A stretch of DNA of 64,000 nt from Homarus americanus (Eukaryota; Arthropoda; Malacostraca; Decapoda; Nephropidae). Each line of letters opens with the position of its first letter. Position 1 is the stretch's first letter. This document shows positions 11,850-22,632 of this stretch, in pieces. Location: assembly GCF_018991925.1 (NCBI RefSeq), contig NW_024724238.1, forward strand, positions 12,501 to 76,500, written 5' to 3'. The notes under the pieces were generated by a model that worked only from the letters and a program-made list of their open reading frames with translations, searched no databases and was not told the origin of the DNA. The position numbers and the translations under genes were made by a program.

Positions 11850-13800
11850 TGATGACCAGGCACGGGTCAGAATACCTTGGATCAGATGTGGAGCCTGGTA
11901 CGGAGTCTTCTGGCAGGAGCAGCTGGTGTTGGTCCAGCAACAGGGTGTGTGAAATGGCCAAAGACTTTGTTCCAAATTTGCTGGAGCAGTGGGCATGGAA
12001 AGCGTTCAATTCGGGCCTTCTAGATTGCCAGTGAAAAGTCTATTGTTGACAGAATAATGAAAGCTGGGCCAAAGTTTCAGATATCGTCCACAAGAGGGTC
12101 ACTGCTCTCACTGAGGTGGATAAGGTGACCCCTCAGCTAGACAAGCTGTTTGACATAGCCAAGTGTCGCTGTCCCATCAAGACCCGTGAAGATTCAAAAT
12201 GTGAGGGTTGCTCAAGGCAGGCCCACATACAGTGTAACTGTACCAAGAATATGAAGATTCCTTAGCTGGCCTTCATGAAAGCTCAGCAGGAGAAGGTGGG
12301 CGAGTCCATAATGCATATTAGGGGTAATGACGTGACTCATAACCAATGCCTCTCAAGAGGAAGCTAGTACAAGAGGAGAGAGCAGACCAGTGGGAGAAGC
12401 ATCAGAGGGAGGAGGAGGAGGAGGTGCAAATGAGTGCTGACCTAGCTAGCTATATGGAAGAATCGTGTGGAGGAGTCAGTGGAAGAAACAGGGAGCTCTG
12501 TCTGTGACCAAGTGGAGGACAATCTCATCGAGCAAAATCTTGCCTTAACCTGCTCAAGATCAACAACAGGGCCTGGCGAGTATCAGTCACGGGGTATCTT
12601 GCAGAGCTACAACGTTTGCCATGTCTGCTGTAATTGATGCTGGGGTAATCACCAAGGCGCAGAGTAGGCTGGTAAAATATGGGATGAAGATGCAACAAGC
12701 AAAGGACAGGATGAAGAGGGAGCTCAAGCTGGAGACAGACAATAAGATCAGTGAGAGTGGCAAAAGCATTTTCTTTGATGGTAAAGAGGACATAACAAAG
12801 ATGCTGCTGAAGGCTGAGAGTACTAACAAGTTGTACCCCTGAACTCAGAAGGTAGAGCACTACTCTCTGTTCAGAGCCAAGGGGTGATTATCTTTTTCCC
12901 TTCACCCCTTATCCCTGCACAAAGGAGACACTTCCTGCAGCACTGGGTGGGCTCCACTAATGTCAACACTGGGTGGTGGAGTGGTGTGATCCAGTATGGG
13001 GAAAGGAAGATAACTTGACTAATCTGTTACTTGCATACAAACAAGCTGCCCTTGAGGCACCTGATCCAGATTTAGGATGGCAAGACAATGTCTGACCACA
13101 CCTTCTCAGGGCCTTTGGTCAAGGCTCTAACAGACATTACCAAGTTGTTCAATCAACAGGGACTTCCAACCTATTATGGTTACAGGATGGTTGCAGCTAT
13201 CTGCAGTGGCCACCTGCCTGATGACCTGGCTCAACTAAAGATATGGCCTCTCAGCCATGCCAGGTGCTTGACAAGAGCCAACCGTTTTCTGAGATATTAT
13301 GTCTCGGAGTACGAGTTCAGAAATCCGAGTTCAGAGGAAGAGAGACAAGAAATCTTGAAATGATTGTTGAATTTATAGATGGAGTGTATTACCTATGGTG
13401 GTTTGAGGCCAAATTAGCACAGTTGGGTTGAGGGTCCTAGGCACATCCACAAACACAGCTTAGGCACTATGCTGCAGAAGGAGATAATCCCTGCTGTCCT
13501 GCCCTATGTTCAGTCAAGTGCCTGGTACCCATACAGTGAGATACAGACTTTGCTCTGCAGTGCTGACAAAAGAGGAGCAGAAGTTTGGGGTAAGAACAGA
13601 CCTGCAGCTGAGAGGAAACAAGCAGGTGAGAGGAAGAGAGAGGTACCAACCTTCAACCCTGAGTCCAGCTGCCTTTGTGTCCTGATCACCAGGGAGAAGG
13701 TCTATGAGCCACCTACTCCCTCTCCCCAATACATGTCACAGAGTTCCTGGTTCAATGTTTCCTGCCTTTCTCACTCATTTTATAATAACAGTCATTCATG
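11850..13800 (+). pseudogene. decayed multicopy gene with CxC/CxxC zinc-binding-like cluster
   Basis: Plus-strand fragments in shifting frames. Near 11950-12035 is CEMAKDFVPNLLEQWAWKAF. At 12063-12320 is an open stretch with KLFDIAKCRCPIKT, then CEGCSRQAHIQCNC and a stop in KNMKIP*LAFMKAQ. An acidic/lysine stretch follows to 12480. At 13088-13363 is a 91-codon open block beginning MSDHTFSGPLVKALTDITKL. The paired CxC, CxxC and CxC suggest a small metal-binding domain. I recognise the cysteine block as similar to uncharacterised multicopy arthropod/cnidarian proteins, and I know no function. Several frameshifts and stops make it a pseudogene. Whether 13088-13800 belongs to the same gene is uncertain. 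Confidence 0.5.
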
Positions 13801-13801
13801 A

Positions 13802-15050
13802 TAAATGTTGTTTGCTTGTTATTCATTAATTTATAAAGATATGTTACTGTACTAAGCTGAGCTTATTACTAACTGTACCCTACTTATACAATACTGTATA
13901 CTGTATATCTCAAAGGTCAAAAATAGCGTCATCAAGAGTGCATCTCCAGATATGCAATGGTATCAAATTAATTTCTCTAACACAATTAGAGCAGATGTTA
14001 TGAATAAAAATTTAAAAAATTTTGTTTTTATAGGTCATAAATATATTTGCTCCCTAGCTTTATCTTTATTCAGGCCGAGGGACCCACTAATACCCCACCC
14101 TCACTCTGGATGACCTAACACTGCACGAGACCAATAATCTCTCACCCCACCTCCACCTAACATTGATCAGGTCAGGTTGAAGTAACATGTCCACTAATCC
14201 CCTACCACACCTCCTTCACATTTTTTTTTTTTAAAGAATTAAGTCCCCATCATTATTATTGTGCTTTTGTGACTGTGTGGTAGGCAGTGTAATTCTGAAA
14301 ATGTCTGGCAAGCATTTTGCTCACCATCTTTAAGGTCAGGACCAGGCTACACCTCTAGTCCCCGTTCTTCACTCCCCAAATTCTGTGTGGGGCTCGGGTT
14401 TATGTCTCCACTTCACCTTAACCCCAAGGCTTTGGGTTACATCACATGACTTTTGATCTTTCAGGGGCCTGTTTAATTAAAAAGGGCAGGCCTGGCTAGA
14501 TTATGTTGCCAAGTAGGTATTTATCTTTCACTCCTCACATATGAGAGTCTCCCAGTCTCTTCTCAGTAGATTTTCAGTTTTTGTGTTATAGGCATCTCAC
14601 CCTTGGTCTTGACTCACTTCACCTGATGTTTCTACCCCCCAACCTCCTAACACAGGAATAGTATTGTTAATAGTGTAAATATTAATAACATAGTAAAACA
14701 AGTGTCCTGTACCTCATACCGCCTACAAATTAGTGCTGTTTACCTCGTACTATTGTGTCATAAATATGCCTCTTCACGAACATCCTACGTCTTCCTACCC
14801 CATGTTCCCAACCTGTGGTAAGGACATATATTTACTTCCTGTTTATATCATTCATGGCCAGTTTGTAAGACTAGAATTGCTTTTTATTTGTTTATTTAAT
14901 GTTCCTGAATATGCCTGCGTGAGGAGGGGGTTGGCGACTAAAGGCCAAAGCTCAGTTAGAAGTCCCACCAGCCGTGGGGACATGTGATTACGACCAGACT
15001 TCTTCTTAAGGATGAAAGGAGTGTTGTTTAATTGTATTTCTAGAACTGAT
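13802..15050. other. non-coding stretch, intronic if the host gene spans it
   Basis: No exon or transposon end is recognised. There is a poly-T run at 14221-14233. A stretch at 14050-14230 has a loose similarity to 30410-30550 (CCCACTAAT with GACCTGACA-like text), perhaps a diverged dispersed repeat. Confidence 0.4.
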
Positions 15051-15059
15051 ATCATTACT

Positions 15060-15937
15060 TCTATCAGTGCGGATCTGTGCAGCATCTCTGAATGGGGAGA
15101 TACAACTTGGTTAAGTTCAATAGTAATAAAACTCAATATTTACCAATTACACTTTGTAAATTACACGATCTCCCACCAATTACATTTCAGGACGCTATCA
15201 TCCTGACAAATTCTAAAATAAATATGTTAGGCCTCACCATTTCCTCCAATATGACCTGGAAATCACACATCCTTAATATTGCTAGCTGCCTTCAAAAGTA
15301 GAGTGCTGTACAGATACTGTAGCTTCACTTCTCTGAGCAGTTGCCAAAAGTGTTATAAGGATTCATTAGTCCCTACTTGGTCTGCTCTCATATCTGGGGT
15401 GGCTCTTCTTCTGTCCAACTGTTAGATAGGGTGGAATCAAAGGCATTTACGTCTTATTTTCTCCTCCTTTCGTCGACAACCTCTCTTCCCTTTCTCTTCG
15501 CCGCAATGATGTTTGTTCACTCTCTCTCTTTACTGGTACTTTAACGGGCAATGTTCAGTGGATTTGGCATCCTGTGTACCTCCGCAAGGACATGGGCTCG
15601 TAACACGTCTTGCTACGGTGCCCGCCATTTCTCTGCGGATGTTGGTCACACAAGAACAACCCGCTATAGTACCTCCTTCTTTCCTCACACAATCAACTGT
15701 GGAATACTCTGCCTTCTTCTGTGTTTCCAACTTTACAGTCTGTCTCACTTTAAAAGCTGGTTTCCGGCATCTTTGTGGTATAGATTAACGCAATATAACC
15801 TTTTGTTCTCTATTTTTAGTTTCATTGTTCTTTTTTTTTCTTTTCTTTTTTTGCCCCCAGGCGCCGTAGGGGTCGTTTGACCTGTGCCTGTGTAATTCCG
15901 TAAAAAAGAAAAAGAAAAAAAAAGAAAAAAAAAAAAG
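15060..15937 (+). mobile_element. 3' end of a Jockey/CR1-like non-LTR retrotransposon
   Basis: Plus-strand blocks match the C-terminal part of reverse transcriptase ORF2: INMLGLTISSNMTWKSHI near 15220-15285, then SPYLVCSHIWGG and LLDRVESKAF near 15370-15450. The tail follows at 15513-15788 with FTLSLYWYFNGQCSVDLASC and a final FRHLCGID. Frameshifts separate the blocks. The 3' UTR (about 15855-15900: GCCCCCAGGCGCCGTAGGGG, GACCTGTGCC, CCGTAAAA) ends in an A-rich run to 15937. It is 5'-truncated, as LINE copies usually are, and dead. Clade assignment is from the general tail pattern. Confidence 0.8.
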
Positions 15938-15939
15938 GT

Positions 15940-16440
15940 GTCCGACTGGCCAGGAACCTATCCCAATGAACCCTGTTATAATGAACCAGATTTAAGGATA
16001 TTTCGACCAGTGATGGAGATAGTTTTCAGGAATCTAACCCCATCATAAATAGGTTTACCTGTACTTCCCTGTGCATGACCAGTCCATTAAGAGGGTGGTA
16101 AAGTAAGGGACCAGGGCGGCCACCTCTGTTTATACCTATGGAGAGGAGGAGCGAGGTTCATCATGGTGGGTGTGGCTCCTGTAAGAAAATTTCTGCCATC
16201 AATTCCAAGAAGGATCTGACAAAGCTTTACATGAACTAAAAAGTAGTGTAATTGCTTAAGCTGTAAAATTTATTGATTTTCATTTTGTAAATCTCTTGTC
16301 AGCTATTATTGTACGGTACTTATCAAGTATTTCTGCTACAAGATTTTGTAAATGTAAATGGATATCACACACATAACAAATTATTAGGACTAATAAAATT
16401 TTCACCAAAGTTGCATTTACTTCATTAGAGCGACTAACAA
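15940..16440. other. non-coding stretch
   Basis: No gene, transposon terminus or tandem repeat recognised beyond AT-rich sequence. Confidence 0.4.
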
Positions 16441-16550
16441 AAACTATGAGCAAAGGTCATTTTATATGGCCAAATGGTGATTTCAGGTGATAAAAGATGA
16501 ACTGCAATTTTGACCAGCTAAATGAGGGGATATAAAAAAAGCTTATTTAG
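16440..16550 (-). repeat. right arm of the distant inverted repeat
   Basis: The reverse complement matches 11590-11690: GCTAAATGAGGGGATATAAA here against the complementary text there, plus GGCCAAATGGTGATTT. It marks a possible boundary of a block of about 5 kb. Confidence 0.5.
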
Positions 16551-16733
16551 AGAAAATTGTTGCCTTACAAAGGCCAAAGATACTGGCCCCCCCAACATCC
16601 TAAGTCCAACTGTCATTGTGATGATACACCCTAAGCAGTGTTGTGTTTTAACCTAACCTAACCTAAGGAGTTAAAACGACTGATTTATGAACAGGATGCA
16701 AGAACATAACCCATTCCTAACTTTGGGACTACC

Positions 16734-16825
16734 AATAATAATAATACTGTAATAATAATAATAATAATAATGATATTAATAACAATAAAGATGATGATAA
16801 AAGTACTACTAATAATAATCAGTAA
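16734..16825. repeat. AAT microsatellite
   Basis: (TAA)n with imperfect units. A telomere-like ACCTAACCTAACCTAAGG lies upstream at 16650-16668 but has only three units. Confidence 0.85.
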
Positions 16826-17067
16826 ACCCCTGTTATTCGTGAGGGTCAGGTTACAAGGAATGGAGCTTAATTGGCAAACTGCAAATAACAACTTATATGT
16901 ACTACCTTAGTGCACTAATGTACCTATACTGTACTGTCACCAATACTACTCTCCTTCATGTATAATAGTTTGGAGCGTGATGAAGTGTACTGTACAATAG
17001 GATGAAATCTGGTTACTGAAGCATAGGGAGATCATCAGGATCACTGTTGGAAGAGGGTGATGCCGGG

Positions 17068-17247
17068 AGGCGGGTGGTGAGGTGGTGCGTGGCCAGGAGG
17101 CGGGTGGTGAGGTGGTGCAGGACCAAGAGGCGGGTGGTGAGGTGGTGCAGGACCAAGAGGCGGGTGGTGAGGTGGTGCAGGACCAGGAGGCGGGTGGTGA
17201 GGTGGTGCAGGGCCAGGAAGCGGGTGGTGAGGAGGTGGCTGGCTGAG
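17068..17247. repeat. 30-bp GC-rich VNTR, six units
   Basis: Six units of AGGCGGGTGGTGAGGTGGTG plus ten bases (CAGGACCAAG and variants). The length is a multiple of three, so all frames stay open. In one minus-strand frame, open from about 17376 to 17053, it encodes a PGPAPPHHPP repeat preceded by a non-repetitive stretch, KKEPATHPVDSSPSPTW. It lies in the intron that must hide a missing exon of the host gene, but no good splice sites with the right phase were found. Confidence 0.9.
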
Positions 17248-17640
17248 GGGGAGGGAGGGTGGTGGAGCAGTAGCAGCAGTTAACCAAGTAGGTGAGGGAG
17301 ATGAATCAACTGGGTGAGTAGCTGGTTCTTTCTTGAAAACCTCATGATTGGTAGTTGTTTCCTCTTGGTTTTAAGGTCTCTAAATGTTTCACTCCACTAG
17401 CATTACTGACACTAGGCAGTCATTTAGGGGCCATTTCACACAGAAACACTAAAGTTTTGAGAGTACAACACAAGAGATGCTGCATCACAGGCAATGGTTG
17501 AGCACAAACAAAGGAAGAGGAGTGAGAGATGCTGAGGGTGTGTGGGGGGTGACTCGTTGTGCTGCAGGATAAGGCTCGTAAGCTGGCATTTGCTTACTAT
17601 GCACGGTCAAATTGCAAACCCGTGAATAAAAAGTGCTTTC
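17248..17640. other. non-coding stretch beside the VNTR
   Basis: Apart from the minus-strand open frame that continues from the VNTR to about 17376, nothing is recognised. Confidence 0.4.
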
Positions 17641-17689
17641 TGTATAATGTAATGTAATGTAATATAATATAATATAATATAATATAATA

Positions 17690-17770
17690 CAGTCTCTCCT
17701 TGACTTACGACATATTCGACTTACTACCTGGTCGCCGGACGGAACCCCATCGTAAGTCGAGGAGAGACTG
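17690..17770. mobile_element. 81-bp miniature element with inverted repeats
   Basis: CAGTCTCTCCTTGACTTACG at the left and its near-complement ending GAGGAGAGACTG at the right, flanked by TA in a TAATA microsatellite. The ends resemble other TA-flanked Tigger-type MITEs (for example 55011-55273 with CGACCTGG and CGTAAGTCG). Almost the whole element is terminal repeat. Confidence 0.8.
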
Positions 17771-17860
17771 TATAATATAATATAATAGCAATATCAATAA
17801 TAAGAACAATCACATTAATAATAACAACAGTTTTTAAACAATACTAACAACCATCTCTGA

Positions 17861-18349
17861 AGGAGCCTCAGCTAAAACATTGGTACTCACAGTTTCATCA
17901 GAGGAGCATCAGTTAAAACATTGGTACTCACAGTTTCATCAGAGGAGCAACAGTTAAAACATTGGTACTCACAGTTTCATCAGAGGAGCAACAGTTAAAA
18001 CATTGGTACTACAGTTTCATCAGAGGAGCACCAGTTAAAACATTGGTACTGGCAGTTTCATCAGAGACCAACAGTTAAAACATTCGTACCACAGTTTCAT
18101 CAGAGGGGCAACAGTTAAAACATTGGTACTCACAGTTTCATCAGAGGAGCATCAGTTAAAACATTGGTACTCACAGTTTCATCAGAGGACCAACAGTTAA
18201 AACATTGGTACTCACAGTTTCATCAGAGGAGCATCAGTTAAAACATTGGTACTCACAGTTTCATCAGAGGAGCATCAGTTAAAACATTGGTACTCACAGT
18301 TTCATCAGAGGAGCATCAGTTAAAACATTGGTACTCACAGTTTCATCAG
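17861..18349 (-). repeat. 41-bp minisatellite made of a splice donor
   Basis: Twelve units (two with small deletions). Read on the minus strand, each unit carries CTGATGAAACTGTGAGTACC followed by 21 bp of intron-like text. The GATGAAACT part equals the last bases of the exon at 18339-18458 and GTGAGT is its donor. Nine of the twelve units keep GTGAGT; the three around 18000-18100 have lost it. The unit overlapping the exon is the functional-looking one. Confidence 0.95.
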
Positions 18350-18458
18350 GGTCATGAAGTCCTTTAAGTTGTGACTGTAAGGTCAGTAATTTTTGAGCAA
18401 TGAATTTCTCCATCATCCTTCTTTGTGAATTCAATTGCTGTACGTGCCTAATGCCACT
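18339..18458 (-). CDS. host gene internal exon f (coiled coil; FANCB-like)
   Basis: A 120-bp minus-strand exon of exactly 40 codons, between acceptor TTTTCACAG and donor GTGAGT. It enters and leaves in phase 0, matching the exon at 22109-22221. The peptide begins SGIRHVQQLNSQRRMMEKFI and ends in LKGLHDPDET. It is a regular heptad-like helix rich in Q, L and K, probably a coiled coil. In FANCB a helix of this kind, with QxLxxxxxxKExxI spacing, follows the beta-propeller; FAAP100 is the alternative. The donor lies in the last unit of a twelve-unit minisatellite. Reading past it gives 14 more codons and then a TGA formed inside the next copy of GTGAGT. Confidence 0.8.
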
Positions 18459-18729
18459 CTGTGAAAATAATAGTAATATATTAAATCCCAAGTGAAATAA
18501 GTTTCTATATATTCATATGACAAGCAAACACCAAGTGTAAGAAAAAGGTTCACAAACTTGTGCAGAAAATGTTGCTTCACAATGTACCACTTCAAAGGTA
18601 GGGCGACTGTGTGTAATAAATATATTTGGTGAAGATTGTACATAAGCCATCCTGTTGTTGACACATACACACAAACACACACACATACACACCATGTGTG
18701 GCATACCATCCGCCTCGCTCACCCACCAG

Positions 18730-21700
18730 AGACACTCTTATCAATCATCTCATTACCACCTCAGAGTTAGGTACCCATGTGCCAAGTTAGTATTATGTGG
18801 GGATTATTATGAAATTGACACCACTGACATCCAGGACCAGCTGTCACTATCACAAGTTGTGAACTTTCCCACACACTTAGGGGACCAGTACCAACCACCT
18901 CAACCAATGCCTCCTATCGGGTGTAGCACACACTTATCAGTGCTCTGGTCCCCAGCTGCCACTCCCACTCAAGTACAGAGACCCTACATCAAGACCTACA
19001 GGCCGATTACTGACTCTGCAGTGTGCCTCTTCGGGCAGTGGATAGTTCACCATCCCTGGACTGAAGTACTTAGTGTGGATGGCGAGGAAACCAAATGGAT
19101 AATACCAACACACCACCATGGAAGCTCACACCACTTCTTCCCGAGAAGTTCGTCAGATCTCACCCAGCTGACTTGCCCTGGATCACACCTCGGATCAAGA
19201 CTTATGAAACAGAGAGACAGAGTCTTTTATCTCAATCGACCCACATCCGCTACAGGTCCCTTCGCAGCTTGAGTCATCCATGAAATACGCACTGCAAAAG
19301 TCTCTACTACCCAACAAATTGCAACACAAGCAGACCAACATCAGTCAATGGTATGGTAAGCTTAAAGAACTCTGTGAACTAAACAATAAGACACCCCCCT
19401 CCTTCCTTAGCCATCTCTAATGGTGGCGCAGCTGAGCAATCAAACAACCATTTCACTATATGCCAGATGCTCCCCAGCTTGACCTAACCACTCTCCTGCT
19501 TACCTACCAGCCCCCTTCCCACTGACATAGTAGAAGAATTTGAAGTAGCAAACGTCTGGACAAACTAAAGTTAAAAGCCTCTACCACCCCCATTGACTTA
19601 CCAATGAAACTCTTCAAGGATTACGCCCCAGAGCTTGCTAAACCCTCTGCTCATCATCAATGCTTCCCTCAGTCAAGCCAGATGCCCAGCTGACTGGAAG
19701 ACTTCATATGTGTCACCAGTGCCCAAATCACCAGCCACAATCCGTAAATCAGCTTCGACCTATGCAATCACCCCAATACCCAGCTTAATCTGTGAAAGTT
19801 TTGTGTTTGACTGGGCTTATGCTGATATTGCAGGAGCCATAGATCCTCAGCAATTTGGTAATATGAAAACTTCCTCTACCACTCACTGTCTTGTCAGCTT
19901 TCTCAACTACATACAGTCAGGTCTGCTACTTGCGATAGTTGTGTTCTTGTAAAACCTCGCGTTGTAGAAATTCGGCATAATAGAAATAACAGGGCTTATG
20001 GAGAAAATAGGGTTAGGTGCAGATTACTCGAAATCAAAAAAAAATTTAGTAGTTAGCCTAACACAAAGGATAGCACAGTCTGAATAAATGTTACATTCAT
20101 ATCTAATAATGAAATCATACAGTAAATGTTACACTTTACCTTGAAAAAATATGAATATAACTTGATGGGGGAGAAGGGTGAGGTTGAGGAGTCATGCAGA
20201 CAGGAGTTGAGAGTTGTCATCGCCATCATCAGTATCATTGTCTCTAATGGTGCGTAAAGTAGACTCCTTTATTCCCGTTGCACGCACAATATCACATGTA
20301 CTTTCCTTACGTTCAAAGCGGCTGTAACATCAAGCTACTCTTCAAGTGTTATAGCCTTTCTTTTACAGTCACCACGAATGTGATCACCAGAATGCTTCTT
20401 GGAGATATTCTTCTTTCTGATTAATACCACAAAATTGGAGAAATAGTAAGCAAAATTCACTGAGGGAGCTTCAAAACAACCCACGTGTTTCAACTGATGA
20501 GTGTGATGGAAACAGAAACGCGGATTGTAAATGTGATTTTTCTCTTTGCTTAAATTTTACAATTTACATAGTACAATACATAAATATTACATAAATTATT
20601 TCTGCAATTATTCACCAACAAAACACATGAATCAATTGAACCTGTGATGTCGAATGTGAACTGTAAACACTGCAAAACCCGGCGTAAGCAATAGTACACC
20701 TAAAACGTTCGAGTGGAATGGTGTGTTACAGCCAACCGCAGCGTTCACGTTTTACAAATATCGTTCTTCCATTCATTGTCATTATTATAGCCAATTAGCT
20801 CTGACCAAAACGGCGTTATTGCAGAACTGACTGTATACTGCCATCAGGAAAAATGAAAAACGTCTGTAGCTGTCGCCTTCATTAACTTCACTAAGGCATT
20901 CGACCTAGTTTACCACAATTTAATCATCAACAAAGCTATCGACCCAATGTTTCGAAGAAGTCTTATACCATGTCTTACAGACTTCCTCAGTAACCGACGC
21001 CTAGCTGTATGCTTCCGAGGGGCTGTCTCCACCTTTCAATCACTCACCTGTGGCATCCCACAAGGCACCAAGATGGGACCACTCTGCTTCCTTATGCTTA
21101 TCAATGATGCCCTAAGAGAAACCCCTGCTCGCTGGAAATATGCCGCGAACTCCACCATTGGGATCAGCGTCAACAATTCTGCTCCTGACTATACCGCCCT
21201 TCAGGATTTATTGAACAGTCTCCAAAACTGGGCCACCAACAACCATACCAAGACCATGGTTATGCACATCAACCTCTCCTCCGACGTTGTCCCAACACAC
21301 TCCAGGTTGTAGATTTCACTAAGCTCCTCGGCGTCACCATAGACAACAAACTAAATTGGAAACCACACGTCAGTGAAGTTGTCAAATCCTCCAGTTTCCG
21401 TCTCCACCTCCTCCGCCGACTGAAGTCCCTTGGAGTTCCTGCACCCGAGCTCCTCAGTGTTTACTCAACATTCATACTTCCCAAGCTCACCTATGCCTCC
21501 CCTACCTGGTCTTCCTCCTAAATGCCACTAGCGTAAACACCTAGAAAAAGTGCAAAGAGGGCATGCAAGATTATTCTCCCCCTTCCTACTCCACATATCA
21601 AGAAGCGCTCAACACACTGACCCTCTCAGCTCTCACTGACCATTCCCACGACCTCATCTGCAAATTTGGTGAGGAGCATCTACACCATCCTCGACACGGC

Positions 21701-22068
21701 TCCTACTACCACCTGAGATCCCTAGCCGAGAATTGCTGTTAGACACCACAACCGCATCCAGCCCCACAGTGCGAACTGATGGCTATAAGAACAGCCAGTC
21801 CCAACCATTGTAAAATTATCAATAACTTGTAATCAAGCAGTGTATTCACTCCCAGTCAATCTTACTTTCTGCACTGTCACTATGTTGAAATGCCCTGTAG
21901 TTTGAGCTTTTCCCCCACCTAGTTATTATATATCATATTTGTATCACTTATGTTACTTGTATATTATTTGCAAATCAAGAGACCCATTCCCCAATTATGT
22001 AACTGTATATTTTCAGCCTTCCGGCTGCCATGCTCTTTCAATAAACCGTTAATAATAATAATAATAAT
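18730..22068 (+). mobile_element. Jockey-like LINE, decayed and split by a DNA element
   Basis: 18740-19270 holds the end of the AP-endonuclease domain and the linker: KLVLCGDYYEID, VVNFPTHLGDQ, RPITDSAVCLFGQWIVHHPW. 19550-19911 holds the start of reverse transcriptase: NPLLIINASLSQARCPADWK and SYVSPVPKSPAT. 20836-21530 resumes with FTKAFDLVYHN, RRLAVCFRGAVSTFQSLTCG, IPQGTKMGPL and then KYAANSTIG. The catalytic YxDD motif should stand at this last position, so both aspartates are gone. Frameshifts and stops are frequent. The 3' UTR ends near 22040 with AATAAACCG followed by (TAA)n. The 5' part is truncated. It lies antisense in a host intron. Confidence 0.85.
19914..20833 (-). mobile_element. 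920-bp Tigger relic inserted in the LINE
   Basis: Ends CAGTCAGGTCTGC and GCAGAACTGACTG form inverted repeats with flanking TA on both sides; removing it restores LINE continuity. On the minus strand about 20400-20220 encodes a broken helix-turn-helix start typical of Tigger: CKRKAITLEE then a stop, and in another frame DIVRATGIKESTLRTIRDN. The catalytic part is gone. Confidence 0.85.
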
Positions 22069-22108
22069 AATCACACACACACACACAGTGTACTAATACA
22101 TGACTCAC

Positions 22109-22221
22109 TTTTAGCCTCTGTCCTAATGCCTCTACAGCATCACTCCTTCCCTTTTCTTCCTCTGGATGTTGATCATCACTCATAGGCAGCAACTTTTTTC
22201 TAGATATGGCTATAATGTCTC
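22109..22221 (-). CDS. host gene internal exon e (charged linker; FANCB-like)
   Basis: A 113-bp minus-strand exon with acceptor TTTATTTTACAG and donor GTGAGT. It enters with two bases that complete the codon left by the exon at 37224-37314, then reads 37 codons without a stop to phase 0. The peptide starts DIIAISRKKLLPMSDDQHPE, continues with an acidic/lysine stretch and ends EALGQRLK, leading into the coiled coil of the next exon. The only open frame agrees with both neighbours, which is good evidence that it is real. The following intron (about 3.6 kb) holds the antisense LINE. Confidence 0.8.
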
Positions 22222-22558
22222 CTGTAAAATAAAAAAACTATCTTATTATAAATATTTCACTTCCGAGCTTACAAATGCAACTGAAGCACCCATGAGTGTA
22301 AACATATTACACCTATCCTCCATATTCTTGGGGTTATGGACCAAAAAAGTGCCGGCAGGTGATAACCAAATCCGTGATAATTAAGTCAACTATCTTATGG
22401 GAAAAATAGGGTTTGGTCCCAAGACCACAAGCTATCTAAACACAGATTTATCCATAGGTTGAGAAAGACATCTTTCTGAACTGTCAAAATACAGTTGACA
22501 GACCTTAGGGAAGCTTCAGTATAAATTCTTCATAATGTTTTCTCATACCTTATACAGT

Positions 22559-22632
22559 GGGGTCGGATATATAGCGTAGATAGGGTCCAAGGATGTTCAC
22601 TATATACTAAATCACGATATATAATTACAGTA
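22559..22632 (+). mobile_element. left end of a Tigger-type element, right end not found
   Basis: CAGTGGGGTCGGATATATAG after TA looks like a terminal inverted repeat. The next element starts 74 bp further on. No matching right end is seen. Confidence 0.4.

Noticed and set aside
12525..12860. 111-codon minus-strand ORF
   Set aside because: It is antisense to the decayed cysteine-cluster gene and has no recognisable protein pattern.
16650..16668. Short CCTAA run as telomeric seed
   Set aside because: Only about three units; too short to mean anything.
18655..18722. ACACAC-rich start as a signal or leader for the LINE ORF
   Set aside because: It is a CA microsatellite; LINE similarity begins only near 18730.
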